DNA of 64,000 nucleotides from Candidatus Tepidiaquacellales bacterium UBA2330 (GTDB lineage: Bacteria; Bacteroidota; Ignavibacteria; Tepidaquicellales; Tepidaquicellaceae): positions 1 through 64,000 of the forward strand of contig DDUU01000011.1 in the NCBI GenBank assembly GCA_002344965.1, in the 5' to 3' direction. Shown here piece after piece: positions 26,956 through 35,743 of the stretch. A model generated the notes under the pieces. It did not search any database. It saw nothing but the letters and a program-made list of their open reading frames with translations, and was not told where the DNA came from. The translations under genes and the position numbers were made by a program. The first letter of the stretch is position 1, and every line of letters begins with the position of its first letter.

Positions 26956-28698
26956 TCAGGAAATTTTCTTTAAAACTATAATAGTTATATCATCATACTG
27001 AGGCATATTTTCTGAGAATTCAAGAAGTGAATCTTTAATTGAATTAATAATTTCTTTTGGACTTTTTGATTTTTCAGAAAAAATTACTTCTTTAAGTTTC
27101 GTTTCTCCGTATTCTTCATTATTTATATCAAGAGCTTCAGTCACTCCGTCTGTATATAGGACTATTAAATCATCTTTCTCTAAATGAACCTTTCCTATTT
27201 CGTAATTCATTTCAACATCTAATATTCCAATTATAAATCCTCCTTCAGTAAGCTCCCTGAATTCATTATTCTTAAGCAATAACGGAGGATTATGACCGGC
27301 ATTAATATATTCGAATGTATTTTCTTTATTATCCAGTATTCCCCAGAAAAAAGTGATAAATTTTTCTGATGATGTATTTTCATAAATGAGTTCGTTAATC
27401 TTTTCAGTTACTTTGGCTAAATTAAACTCGCCCTCTTTATATAGCTTAAGATAAGAATGAACGGCGGACTGAATGCTAGCCATCAAAAGTGAAGCAGGTG
27501 TACCTTTTCCTGATACATCAGCTATTACAAGAACTAATTTATCCTCAGTTAGTTTGATGACATCAAAATAGTCACCGCCGATTTGTAAAGCAGGCATATT
27601 TAGTCCCGAAATTTTATAATCTTTCGTTTCAGGAATTTTATTCGGGAGTAGCGCTATCTGAATTTCTCTTGCAACTATTAATTCACTCTCTATTTTTTGT
27701 TTGCTCAAATATTCCTGAAATAAAAAGTAGTTATGAAGAGAGATAAGTGACATATTCATGATTGATTCAAGAAATTCAATATCCTCTGCGGTATATGGAT
27801 TTTTGCTGAGTTTTTTACCGAGACAGATTATGCTGTCTATCTCATTGTTAATAATTGTTGGAATATATAACTCGAACCCTTTGGAAAACAAATACTCAAA
27901 GAAAGGTTCCTGCGAACTTTTATCTATAATTAAAGATCTCTTAAAATCCTGATTAATATTATCCCCTGAAAAAAGAATATCCGGATTAAATTTATCTAAT
28001 TCAAAATTTTTGCTGTCCTTAATGATTTTAAATCTATTGTTACTGTCTCTTGATAAAATTGCATAATCTTTAATGCCAAAATTACCAAGTAAAGTATAAT
28101 TCAAAAGCTTTATAATTTTTTTCTTGTCAATAAAACTGGAATTAAATTCCTTGCCTAATTCAAACAATGAATTTAACTGTCTAATTTTATTGTTTAATGC
28201 GCTGTTTAATTCAGTAACCTGTTCAAATTTAATTGTATTTTCAACAGCTGAGGAGGATATATTAAGCATAGTCTCGATAAATATTATTTCATTATTAAAA
28301 AGCTCGGTATTGTTAAGCTTTTTCCCGAGACATAATATGCCGAGATATTTATTCTGAAAATAGATTTTAAAATAATATTCAAATCTGTGTTCATTTAAAA
28401 AATCACTTTTATCGGTAATATCATTAAAATTAAAAACAGATAATTTTGGAAATTCAGCTTCAATTGATGTGTTGAGTAATTTAAGATCAATGCCTTTTAC
28501 CGCTTTAATAATGTATCTGAAATCGGCATCACTTGTTTTAAGTAAAACAACTGCTTTTGAAATGAGCATTTTGCCCATTACGCTGAGTAAGATATTATTG
28601 AGAATGTAGTTTAGATCTAATTTACTGCTGATCAGCTGAGAGAATTCTATTAAAGAATTTAATTCAAGTTGTTTTCTGGCAGGACCATTGATTTCCAT
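26956..28698 (-). CDS. GAF-GAF-SpoIIE serine phosphatase (RsbU-like)
   Basis: This 580-residue protein lacks TM segments. Two GAF-like sensor domains (about 15-165 and 185-330) are joined by a linker, QKIESELIVAREIQIALLP, to a SpoIIE/PP2C phosphatase domain. That domain has GGDYFDVI, IADVSGKG, LYTDGVTEA and YDDITIIV, so the metal-binding Asp set is complete. In partner-switching systems such phosphatases dephosphorylate a STAS-domain protein. The genes for the STAS protein and HATPase lie directly upstream on the same strand (41-base gap), making a cognate set likely. Its stop codon abuts the nuclease stop with no intervening base. Confidence 0.9.
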   Translation of the reverse strand: MEINGPARKQLELNSLIEFSQLISSKLDLNYILNNILLSVMGKMLISKAVVLLKTSDADFRYIIKAVKGIDLKLLNTSIEAEFPKLSVFNFNDITDKSDFLNEHRFEYYFKIYFQNKYLGILCLGKKLNNTELFNNEIIFIETMLNISSSAVENTIKFEQVTELNSALNNKIRQLNSLFELGKEFNSSFIDKKKIIKLLNYTLLGNFGIKDYAILSRDSNNRFKIIKDSKNFELDKFNPDILFSGDNINQDFKRSLIIDKSSQEPFFEYLFSKGFELYIPTIINNEIDSIICLGKKLSKNPYTAEDIEFLESIMNMSLISLHNYFLFQEYLSKQKIESELIVAREIQIALLPNKIPETKDYKISGLNMPALQIGGDYFDVIKLTEDKLVLVIADVSGKGTPASLLMASIQSAVHSYLKLYKEGEFNLAKVTEKINELIYENTSSEKFITFFWGILDNKENTFEYINAGHNPPLLLKNNEFRELTEGGFIIGILDVEMNYEIGKVHLEKDDLIVLYTDGVTEALDINNEEYGETKLKEVIFSEKSKSPKEIINSIKDSLLEFSENMPQYDDITIIVLKKIS

Positions 28699-28738
28699 TT
28701 TATAACTGCAGATTTGAAAGTGATTGTGAAACTGAATA

Positions 28739-29155
28739 CTATAGATTTTTAATCAAAGTAAGACTGTTTTTATCAGGGTTTAAGTGTAAAAACTCAATTT
28801 TGTTCATGAATTTTTTCATTATAGGGACGCCGAGACCGCCTATTTTAAATTTATTAAAATATTCTTTCATATCAGGATTGCTGATATTATTAGGATCAAA
28901 TGCTTTTCCTTTGTAATTAAGTTTTATGATAAATTGATTTTCATTTGTATTTAACTCAACTTCAATAATTTCCTTATCATTATACATATGAGCATGCTTA
29001 ATAATATTAGTGCACGCTTCATCGACAGATAAAATAATCTGATTAACAGAGCTTTCATCAAATCCAAAAGTTCTTGCCTTATCCTCAATGAATTTTCTTA
29101 ATAAATGTAAATTCTTAGTTGAACTTTTAAACAATATTTTATTTGTCTTATCCAT
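28739..29155 (-). CDS. RsbW-like HATPase (anti-sigma kinase homologue)
   Basis: This is a 138-residue GHKL-fold protein of the RsbW/SpoIIAB group. In such systems it phosphorylates the STAS antagonist and sequesters a sigma factor. The N-box is clear (SVDEACTNIIKHAH, with Glu46 and Asn50), and a G2-type GGLGVPIMKKFM occurs at about 106-117. The G1 box usually reads D-x-G-x-x-F; here it is LNYKGKAFDP with Tyr81 at the Asp position, which may weaken adenine binding. It lies ten bases after the STAS gene and before the phosphatase. No sigma-factor gene is nearby. Confidence 0.85.
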   Translation of the reverse strand: MDKTNKILFKSSTKNLHLLRKFIEDKARTFGFDESSVNQIILSVDEACTNIIKHAHMYNDKEIIEVELNTNENQFIIKLNYKGKAFDPNNISNPDMKEYFNKFKIGGLGVPIMKKFMNKIEFLHLNPDKNSLTLIKNL

Positions 29156-29165
29156 TTATTATAAA

Positions 29166-29510
29166 TCAATTGAATTTTTCAATTGCAGCATCTTCTTCTT
29201 TATAAATTTCAAACAATATCGGAAATCCTAACATATCAAAAATATTATAAATTTTATCACTCATTGCACAAAGTTTTATATCTCCTGCATTATTTCTTGC
29301 AGTTTCAATAAATGCCATAAATACGCCTAATCCGGCACTGCTTATATAGGATAATTTTTCAAAATTTACAATGATTTTGAATTTTTTCTCCGAAATTATT
29401 TTCTCAAAACACTTCTCCAGCTCTACGGAAGTGTGTGCATCCAGATAACCTTCAAGACCTAAAATTGAAATGTTATCTTTTTGCTTGGTTTTTATTGAAA
29501 ACTCTTCCAT
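29166..29510 (-). CDS. STAS-domain anti-sigma factor antagonist
   Basis: This 114-residue single STAS domain resembles SpoIIAA/RsbV. The phosphorylation loop reads LSYISSAGLGVFM, with Ser57/Ser58 the likely phospho-acceptor. When dephosphorylated such proteins bind the HATPase partner and release its target. It is the first gene of a three-gene STAS-HATPase-phosphatase operon. The upstream 247 bases separate it from the divergent anmK and contain a short TA run, but no convincing promoter was recognised for this strand. Confidence 0.9.
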   Translation of the reverse strand: MEEFSIKTKQKDNISILGLEGYLDAHTSVELEKCFEKIISEKKFKIIVNFEKLSYISSAGLGVFMAFIETARNNAGDIKLCAMSDKIYNIFDMLGFPILFEIYKEEDAAIEKFN

Positions 29511-29741
29511 TATATATATATATTTTAATTTGTGCCAAAATCAATAAAATTAATGTTAAAATAAATGGTAATATTTAAATTAAAAATTCCTTTTGTATAT
29601 TTTACCGGATAGTATATTCCAATTGAGTAGAAATTAAAATGCTGATAACGATACTTGAAAATATTTTTTTAATTTTAAAAAAAGATACCGGATATGTATT
29701 TTTGTATACCAAATATCATAGATTATAATTCGTATTTAGAT

Positions 29742-29749
29742 TATCTTTG
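29742..29749 (+). promoter_or_regulatory. possible -7 element for the anmK operon
   Basis: TATCTTTG matches TAnnTTTG and ends eight bases before ATG 29758, implying a very short leader. No TTG is found 20 bases upstream, so only half of the consensus is met. Confidence 0.33.
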
Positions 29750-29757
29750 TTGCATTA

Positions 29758-30924
29758 ATGAAGATTTTAAAAGGAAAGAGAATTAAGTCCTGCAGAAAAA
29801 TTATCGGGATTTTATCAGGTACATCTGTAGATGCTGTGGATTTAGTTCTTACAGAAATAAAAGGATCTGGTGTAAATACCGGGATTAAAGTATTAGATTT
29901 TTATTCTTTACCTATTAATTCAGAACTGAAAAATATTATTTTAAATCTCTCATCTGATAGAAATAACGCCTCCGGCGATATTTGTAAATTAAATTTCATA
30001 ATCGGAAGATTATTTAGTTTTACAATTAATAAATTCTTAAAAAAAAATAAAATTTCACCCCGAGAAATAGATTTGATAGGTTCCCACGGTCAGACTATAC
30101 ACCATTACCCGTTTAAAAAATACCAATCCGGATTTTATTCGAATTCTACATTGCAGATCGGCGATATTTCAGTAATAGCAAATGATACGGGAATTGACAC
30201 TGTCGGCGATTTCAGAACAGCTGATGTCGCGGTAAATGGGCAGGGAGCGCCTCTTGTACCTTATCTTGATTACATAATAAGCCGGAAAAGAAAATTAAAT
30301 ACTGTTTTTCTTAATATCGGCGGTATTTCAAATGTTACTTATATAAGTAAAAATTCCCGGCTAAATGATGTAATTGCCTTTGACACAGGTCCCGGTAATA
30401 TATTGTTAGACATTATCTCTCAAAAATATTTTAATAAAAAATTCGATAAAGACGGTAACATTGCATCTAAAGGAAAAATTAATCCAAAACTGATCAGTAA
30501 ATTGCTTTCATTTGATAAATTTATTAAAATGAAACCTCCAAAATCCACCGGGAGAGATTATTATAATCAGGAATTTTTAAAAAAAATTATCGGCAAAAAG
30601 AGATATGATCCGTCGGATATCATGGCTACTTTTAATTTTTATACGGCTTACTCAGTATTCTTAAATATTAAAAATCTGAATATTGATACTATTGTTATTA
30701 GCGGAGGCGGGTCTTTTAATTTAGTTCTTGTCAGTCATATTATGAGTTTGTTCGATAATATTGCAGTTGAATATCTGGATTTTAACGGTATAAATTCTTC
30801 CAATAAAGAAGCTGTATTGTTTGCTGTATTGGCAAATGAACTCGTATGCGGAAATAAAGCAAATATCAGATCTGTTACCGGAGCTGATAAAAATGTTTTT
30901 CTTGGTAAAATGAGCTTTGCATAA
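29758..30924 (+). CDS. anmK: anhydro-N-acetylmuramic acid kinase
   Basis: AnmK phosphorylates and opens 1,6-anhydroMurNAc released in peptidoglycan turnover, giving MurNAc-6-phosphate. Motifs include IGILSGTSVDAVDLV, GSHGQTIHH, the catalytic region GDFRTADVAVNGQGAPLVP, LNIGGISNVTY and FDTGPGN. Length (388 residues) is normal. The usual pathway partner murQ is not in the window. The gene starts a tight cluster (gaps of 9-21 bases) with two short-chain dehydrogenase/epimerases and an aldehyde dehydrogenase, ending at the terminator at 34138. Whether these act on a related sugar is unknown. Confidence 0.93.
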   Translation: MKILKGKRIKSCRKIIGILSGTSVDAVDLVLTEIKGSGVNTGIKVLDFYSLPINSELKNIILNLSSDRNNASGDICKLNFIIGRLFSFTINKFLKKNKISPREIDLIGSHGQTIHHYPFKKYQSGFYSNSTLQIGDISVIANDTGIDTVGDFRTADVAVNGQGAPLVPYLDYIISRKRKLNTVFLNIGGISNVTYISKNSRLNDVIAFDTGPGNILLDIISQKYFNKKFDKDGNIASKGKINPKLISKLLSFDKFIKMKPPKSTGRDYYNQEFLKKIIGKKRYDPSDIMATFNFYTAYSVFLNIKNLNIDTIVISGGGSFNLVLVSHIMSLFDNIAVEYLDFNGINSSNKEAVLFAVLANELVCGNKANIRSVTGADKNVFLGKMSFA

Positions 30925-30933
30925 ATTTATCCA

Positions 30934-31662
30934 ATGAATCATAAAGTAGCGATAGTTACGGGAGGAACCGGAGCAATTGGCAGAGCAATATCATTTAAAT
31001 TATCAGATGAGGGAATAAAAATTTATGTTCCGACCCGTGATTTAGCTAAATTCAATGAAGTGTTTGACAGATCTCAGAATGCAGATACAAATGAGTTTAA
31101 TCTGAATAAGATTTTTTCATTTAATTGTGATATTACTGATGAGAATTCCGTAATTGAATTTGTAAATAATATATGTGCTATTGAAAACGGGAGGATTGAT
31201 TATCTGATAAATACTGCCGGAGGAATTGACAATCCTGTTAAAACTGCGGAACTTAAAACAAAGTCTTTATTGAATATGCTTGATTTAAATTTTATGTCGG
31301 CTTTTTATTTTTCAAGAGAAGTTTTGAAGTATATGTTAAAAAATAATTTCGGAAGAATCATTTCATTCGGAAGTAAATCTTCAACAGAGATCACTGCAGA
31401 TAGATTTGCTTATTCATTTTCTAAAAGAGGTGTTATTGATCTTATGAATATATTGAGCGAAGAAAATAAAGATTTTAATATTCGATGCAATACAATTATT
31501 CCCGGGATTGTGGATACTCCGTCAAACAGGGAATGGGGCGATGAAGATGATTTTAAAAAATGGACAAATACAAATGATATAGCTGAAATTGTTTCAGATT
31601 TATTAAAAGATAAATTCAAATCTTTAAGAAGCTCAGAGTTAAAGCTTTATAATTCAGTTTAA
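30934..31662 (+). CDS. short-chain dehydrogenase/reductase (classical SDR)
   Basis: This 242-residue NAD(P)-dependent oxidoreductase has the cofactor motif TGGTGAIGRAI, the structural NTAGG motif and the catalytic YSFSK (Y-x-x-x-K), with an upstream Ser in ISFGSKSS. The Rossmann fold appears complete. The PG motif in IIPGIVDTP is also present. FabG-like enzymes share this outline, but no acyl-carrier or fatty-acid gene is adjacent and the substrate is unknown. It begins nine bases after anmK. Confidence 0.87.
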   Translation: MNHKVAIVTGGTGAIGRAISFKLSDEGIKIYVPTRDLAKFNEVFDRSQNADTNEFNLNKIFSFNCDITDENSVIEFVNNICAIENGRIDYLINTAGGIDNPVKTAELKTKSLLNMLDLNFMSAFYFSREVLKYMLKNNFGRIISFGSKSSTEITADRFAYSFSKRGVIDLMNILSEENKDFNIRCNTIIPGIVDTPSNREWGDEDDFKKWTNTNDIAEIVSDLLKDKFKSLRSSELKLYNSV

Positions 31663-31681
31663 TTAAAAATATTTTAAATAC

Positions 31682-32725
31682 ATGAAAATTATTGTAACGG
31701 GCGGAGCGGGTTTTCTCGGCTTTCATATATCACAAAAAATTAACAGAATAACGGAGTTTAATAACTGTACATTCTTTGACATTGCTGAATTTGAAAAAGA
31801 TGAATACAATAAAAATATAAACTGTATTTACGGGGACGTAAGAGATAAAGCGCAAATGGATGAAATGATGAAAGGTGCAGATGTGGTAATACACTGCGCC
31901 GCTGCTTTACCTCTATGGAAAAAGAAAGACATATTCGAAACAAATGTTGACGGGACAAGAAATGTTATGCAAAGTTCTCTGAATAATAATGTTAACAGAG
32001 TTATTCATATTTCATCAACAGCAGTTTACGGAGTTCCGGATGTACATCCTTTGTATGAAGACCATCCCCGGGAAGGAGTAGGTCCTTACGGCACTAGTAA
32101 AGTTATGGCAGAGGAAGTCTGTGAAGAATACAGAAAAAAAGGTTTGCCAATATGCATTTTAAGACCGAAAAGTTTTATCGGAACGGCAAGACTCGGCGTT
32201 TTTCAGATACTTTATGACTGGGTAGAAACCGGTGTAAAAATTCCAATCATCGGAAACGGGAAAAACAGATATCAGCTTTTTGAAGTTGAAGATCTTGTAG
32301 ATGCAATACTGCTTGCTTCTACGCTTCCTCTGGATAAAATAAACGATACATTTAATGTTGGTGCTAAAGAATTTAAGACTGTAAATGAAGATGTAGGCGC
32401 AATGTGTGAATATGCAGGAACAGGATCAAGAGTTATGACAACACCGTCCGGTTTGATTAAGCCTTTGCTTAGATTTTTTGAAATTATAAATGTTTCACCA
32501 TTATATAAATGGATCTATGGTACTGCAGATACTGATTCATTTGTTTCTATTGATAAAGCCCGCACACAGCTTGGATGGGAACCAAAATATTCTAATTCAG
32601 AAGCACTGATCAGATCTTATCAGTGGTATCTGGATAATAAACATACAATACAGCAGGGTACCGGAGTCACTCACAGAATTGCCTGGAAACAGGGTATACT
32701 GTCTTTTTTTAAAAAGTTTTTATAA
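31682..32725 (+). CDS. NAD-dependent epimerase/dehydratase (extended SDR)
   Basis: This 347-residue extended SDR has GGAGFLGFHIS for NAD binding and HISSTAVYGVPDVHPLYE, with the catalytic Tyr-x-x-x-Lys in YGTSK. A C-terminal substrate domain (YKWIYGTADTDSFVSIDKARTQLGWEPKYSN) is typical of nucleotide-sugar epimerases and sterol-dehydrogenase-like relatives. The substrate is uncertain. It sits 19 bases downstream of the classical SDR and 21 bases before the aldehyde dehydrogenase. Confidence 0.87.
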   Translation: MKIIVTGGAGFLGFHISQKINRITEFNNCTFFDIAEFEKDEYNKNINCIYGDVRDKAQMDEMMKGADVVIHCAAALPLWKKKDIFETNVDGTRNVMQSSLNNNVNRVIHISSTAVYGVPDVHPLYEDHPREGVGPYGTSKVMAEEVCEEYRKKGLPICILRPKSFIGTARLGVFQILYDWVETGVKIPIIGNGKNRYQLFEVEDLVDAILLASTLPLDKINDTFNVGAKEFKTVNEDVGAMCEYAGTGSRVMTTPSGLIKPLLRFFEIINVSPLYKWIYGTADTDSFVSIDKARTQLGWEPKYSNSEALIRSYQWYLDNKHTIQQGTGVTHRIAWKQGILSFFKKFL

Positions 32726-32746
32726 TTATAACTTAGAATCTGTTAA

Positions 32747-34111
32747 ATGAGAAAATTTATACTTGACGTTAATCCTTCAAATGAAGAATTAATCGAAAAA
32801 ATAAAGTGTTCATCACCCGGTGAAATTGCTTCCGGAGTTAAACTTGCTCGAAAAGCATTTAAAGTATGGAGTAAAACGCCGCTGAAAAAGCGAATTGCTC
32901 TTTTCAAAAAAATAGCAAAAGATCTGAATAATGAGAAAAAGAGCATCGGCAGGCTAATAACAAAAGAAATGGGTAAAGTTTACAGATCCGCTGTCGGAGA
33001 ATGTGAAGGCACTGCTTATGCAATTGAGGAAAATATTAAACTGGCTGAAAAAGCATCTGAAACAGAAATATTTAAAGACGGACCTCTCGTAACTGAGGTT
33101 CATCATATACCAATTGGTGTAGTGGCAGTCATTACACCCTGGAATTTTCCTGTAGGTATGCCTGAGTCGTTATTATCACCGGCTATTCTTATGGGAAATA
33201 CCGTTGTATTTAAGCCTTCAGAAAATACACCTTTAACCGGAAAAGCTATATACGATATTTTCAACAGACACCTACCAAAAGGTGTTATAAATTTACTGCA
33301 GGGAGCTGAAGAAGTCGGTGAAGCTTTATTAAGCTCAGATATAGATATGGTTTCCTTTGTAGGTTCACAGGCAGTAGGAAAAAAAATTATGGAAGCCTGT
33401 TCCAAAAAACTTAACAGATTAGTACTTGAGCTTGGCGGAAAAGATCCGATGATCGTACTTAAAGATGCTGATCTTGATAAAGCTGTAAATTATGCAGTAA
33501 ACGGATCTCTGAGGAATTCCGGTCAGGTTTGTGTTTCTGTTGAAAGAATTTACGTTGATCAAAGTATTTTCAGTAAGTTTGAAAAAATGGTTCTAGATAA
33601 AGTGAAAACATACAGAGTCGGAGATGGATTTGATGACGTAGATATGGGACCTGTAGTAAGCGAATCACAACGAAATCATGTTTTAACTCAAATTGAAGAT
33701 GCAAAAAGAAAAGGGGCTAAAGTTTTATTCGGAGGCAGCGCAATGGAACGAAAGGGATTTTTTATTGAACCTACCGTCATCAGTAACCTGAATCACAAAC
33801 ATGATATAATGATTACAGAAACTTTTGGACCCGTAATTTGCCTTCAAAAAGTTAAAAATGCTGAAGAAGCTATCGAAAAGGCAAATGATTCTAGTTTTGG
33901 ACTCGGAGCTACAGTGTGGACAAAAAATTCTGAAAAAGGAAGAAAAATAGCTGAACAAATTGACTCAGGAATGATAGGGGTCAATCAGGGAATTGGCGGA
34001 GTAACAGGAACTCCGTGGGTTGGCATTAAGCAAAGCGGATTCGGATATCTTGGATCTGTGGAAGGTGTCAGACAGTTTTCCGTACCTAAAAAAATATCTT
34101 ACAAAAAATAA
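32747..34111 (+). CDS. NAD(P)-dependent aldehyde dehydrogenase
   Basis: This 454-residue ALDH is close in outline to succinate-semialdehyde dehydrogenases. Landmarks are ITPWNFPVGMPESLL, FKPSENTPLTG, FVGSQAVGKKIM (cofactor loop), the general base Glu in LELGGKDP, the nucleophilic Cys in SGQVCVSVERIYV, and ETFGPVICL near the C-terminus. Length is a little short of the usual 480 residues, mostly at the N-terminus. It is the last gene before the terminator at 34138. The substrate cannot be fixed; the neighbouring dehydrogenases suggest a small oxidative pathway (inference). Confidence 0.9.
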   Translation: MRKFILDVNPSNEELIEKIKCSSPGEIASGVKLARKAFKVWSKTPLKKRIALFKKIAKDLNNEKKSIGRLITKEMGKVYRSAVGECEGTAYAIEENIKLAEKASETEIFKDGPLVTEVHHIPIGVVAVITPWNFPVGMPESLLSPAILMGNTVVFKPSENTPLTGKAIYDIFNRHLPKGVINLLQGAEEVGEALLSSDIDMVSFVGSQAVGKKIMEACSKKLNRLVLELGGKDPMIVLKDADLDKAVNYAVNGSLRNSGQVCVSVERIYVDQSIFSKFEKMVLDKVKTYRVGDGFDDVDMGPVVSESQRNHVLTQIEDAKRKGAKVLFGGSAMERKGFFIEPTVISNLNHKHDIMITETFGPVICLQKVKNAEEAIEKANDSSFGLGATVWTKNSEKGRKIAEQIDSGMIGVNQGIGGVTGTPWVGIKQSGFGYLGSVEGVRQFSVPKKISYKK

Positions 34112-34137
34112 CAATTTCAATTATATCAAAATTAATG

Positions 34138-34170
34138 AAAGTAATCTGCTTTTGTGCAGGTTACTTTTTT
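34138..34170 (+). terminator. rho-independent terminator of the anmK-ALDH operon
   Basis: AAAGTAATCTGC (34138-34149) pairs with GCAGGTTACTTT (34156-34167) with a single T-G pair around TTTTGT, followed by TTTATTT. It lies between the ALDH stop and the convergent MerC gene and could also act for that strand. Confidence 0.8.
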
Positions 34171-34189
34171 ATTTATTTATATTATAAGT

Positions 34190-34627
34190 TCAGCAGTTAC
34201 AATCCGGAAGGTGTTTCTGTTTAGATAATTTTCTGTTTACAAAATGACTTATCGCTATTAAAAAGGCTCCGACAGGCGTTATTAAAAATAAAAAAATATT
34301 ATCAGTATCGTGTCCGGCGTCATGGTGATCATGGTAAAGTAAATGACTGACTACAATAATTGCTAAGCCGGTTAGAAATATTATGCCGGGAATTAAACTC
34401 CTGTGATGATTCAGATAACCGTGTTTAAATGTAAAAATACCAATCAGCAAACTTATTGAAACGAAGCCAATCTCAACCATCGGATTGCTGAAAAAAGACA
34501 TTCCGTAGTAAGTAAGCGTAAGAATAATAAACGGCATTAAAATACAATGAACTGCGCAAACAGATGAAGCTAAAAAACCGATCATATCCAGCTTCTGGGA
34601 AAGATTATGTTTAATTGTTTTTGACAT
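34190..34627 (-). CDS. MerC-domain membrane protein
   Basis: This 145-residue protein has four TM helices. The first helix carries the MerC-type Cys pair SSVCAVHCILMPF, the metal-ion relay site in mercury transporters. A His/Asp-rich loop (LLYHDHHDAGHDTDN) between helices three and four could also bind metal. The C-terminus ends PDCNC with two more Cys. Many Bacteroidota encode MerC-like proteins outside mer operons and their substrate is unsettled. No MerA or MerR gene is near. A perfect palindrome six bases upstream of the start may be an operator. Confidence 0.82.
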   Translation of the reverse strand: MSKTIKHNLSQKLDMIGFLASSVCAVHCILMPFIILTLTYYGMSFFSNPMVEIGFVSISLLIGIFTFKHGYLNHHRSLIPGIIFLTGLAIIVVSHLLYHDHHDAGHDTDNIFLFLITPVGAFLIAISHFVNRKLSKQKHLPDCNC

Positions 34628-34633
34628 TTAAAA

Positions 34634-34650
34634 GCAAATGATTTGCAAAT
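34634..34650. promoter_or_regulatory. palindrome upstream of the MerC gene, possible operator
   Basis: GCAAATGATTTGC (34634-34646) is a perfect 6-1-6 palindrome, and it overlaps ATTTGCAAAT (34641-34650), a second perfect palindrome. It sits six bases before the start of the MerC-like gene, where a bound repressor would block expression. In this AT-rich DNA a chance occurrence is possible. Confidence 0.35.
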
Positions 34651-34695
34651 TAAATCTTTCTACTGATTTAAACAATTCATTACGAACTGATTTTT

Positions 34696-34741
34696 AAATT
34701 TATTGGATTCATTTTTGTTCAAATCGATTCTCAATAAATTT
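34696..34741. repeat. 10-bp inverted repeat in the MerC/DUF4126 divergent gap
   Basis: AAATTTATTG (34696-34705) and CAATAAATTT (34732-34741) are exact inverted copies separated by 26 bases. They lie in the 317-base intergenic region 34628-34944. Apart from the palindrome at 34634 I see nothing else notable in that gap, which presumably holds both divergent promoters. Confidence 0.35.
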
Positions 34742-34944
34742 ATGTATGATTTATCAATAGAGGCTGAACGTTTTAACCAAAAGAGATTAAAGTTAATTTA
34801 CATGAATTTGCAGATTTGAAAAAACAATTACATTTTTTTTATATATTACAGAAGACAGATTTTCAAAACCTGTTATGATTTTCTTACATGAAAGTTAAGT
34901 TCTAAATTTTAATATTGAAGCAAATTTATCATCACAATATATAA

Positions 34945-35514
34945 ATGGAAATAGTTTTAAGTATTTTTTTAGGTATAGGTATAAGCGCAGCCAGCGGATT
35001 CAGAATATTTATACCATTTCTGATACTAAGCATTGCAGCTTATTCCGGATATATTGAAGTGAATGAAGAATTTTCATGGCTTGCCGGTTTTCCCGCAATG
35101 GTTTCTTTTTTAGCGGCATCAGTAATAGAAACTGCGGGTTATTTTAATCCCTGGATGGATAATATGCTTGATACAATTTCAACACCGGCAGCAATTTTTT
35201 CCGGAACAGTACTTTTCCTGTCAGTTATAAATGAAAATAATTACTATTTAAAGTTAATTCTGGCTTTGATATTCGGCGGCGGAGTGGCTGTAAATATACA
35301 ATTTTTAACGGTAAAAGCACGGTCGGTTTCCTCAGTATTTAAATCCGGTATGGGTAATAAAATTATTGCAGGATTTGAGCTGTTACTTTCTGTTTTAATT
35401 TCAATTGCAGCAATTAGTTACCCGATTCAAACATCATTATTTGTTTCAATTCTGATTTTAATTTTATATAAAATTTTAAAAAATGCAAAATCCAGATTAC
35501 GTGAAAAGTTTTAA
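34945..35514 (+). CDS. DUF4126 family membrane protein
   Basis: This 189-residue protein is very hydrophobic with about five or six TM segments. The N-terminal GIGISAASGFRIFIPFLILSI and later SWLAGFPAMVSFLAASVIETAGYF..DNMLDTISTPAAI are characteristic of the DUF4126 family. No function is established for the family. It stands alone between the MerC divergent region and the tRNA gene. Confidence 0.82.
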   Translation: MEIVLSIFLGIGISAASGFRIFIPFLILSIAAYSGYIEVNEEFSWLAGFPAMVSFLAASVIETAGYFNPWMDNMLDTISTPAAIFSGTVLFLSVINENNYYLKLILALIFGGGVAVNIQFLTVKARSVSSVFKSGMGNKIIAGFELLLSVLISIAAISYPIQTSLFVSILILILYKILKNAKSRLREKF

Positions 35515-35726
35515 AAGCTAAGTGAATTGCTATATATAATAATGAAAATTTGAATAAAATATTTGTGGTCAAAGCCGGTATACAATTAAAAATATTCTTA
35601 AATTCCAGGCTCATAATAGTAAATTAAAATTCCTTTCAAATTCATTATAATGAAGCCGGTTAAACTTTAAGAGAATAAATTTATAAAAAGTTTTATATTA
35701 GTATTTAAAGTTAACTTCCCATCACT

Positions 35727-35734
35727 TAATTTTG
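35727..35734 (+). promoter_or_regulatory. possible -7 element of the tRNA-Leu gene
   Basis: TAATTTTG matches TAnnTTTG and ends nine bases before the mature tRNA 5' end. The triplet 20 bases upstream is TTT rather than TTG. The position suits a tRNA promoter. Confidence 0.4.
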
Positions 35735-35743
35735 CAAATTGCA

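Noticed and set aside
29511..29522. (TA)n run upstream of the STAS gene as a variable microsatellite
   Set aside because: Only about six units; in DNA this AT-rich it is not remarkable.
29523..29560. TTGGCAC on the minus strand as a sigma54 -24 element for the STAS operon
   Set aside because: There is no matching -12 GC element at the required spacing.
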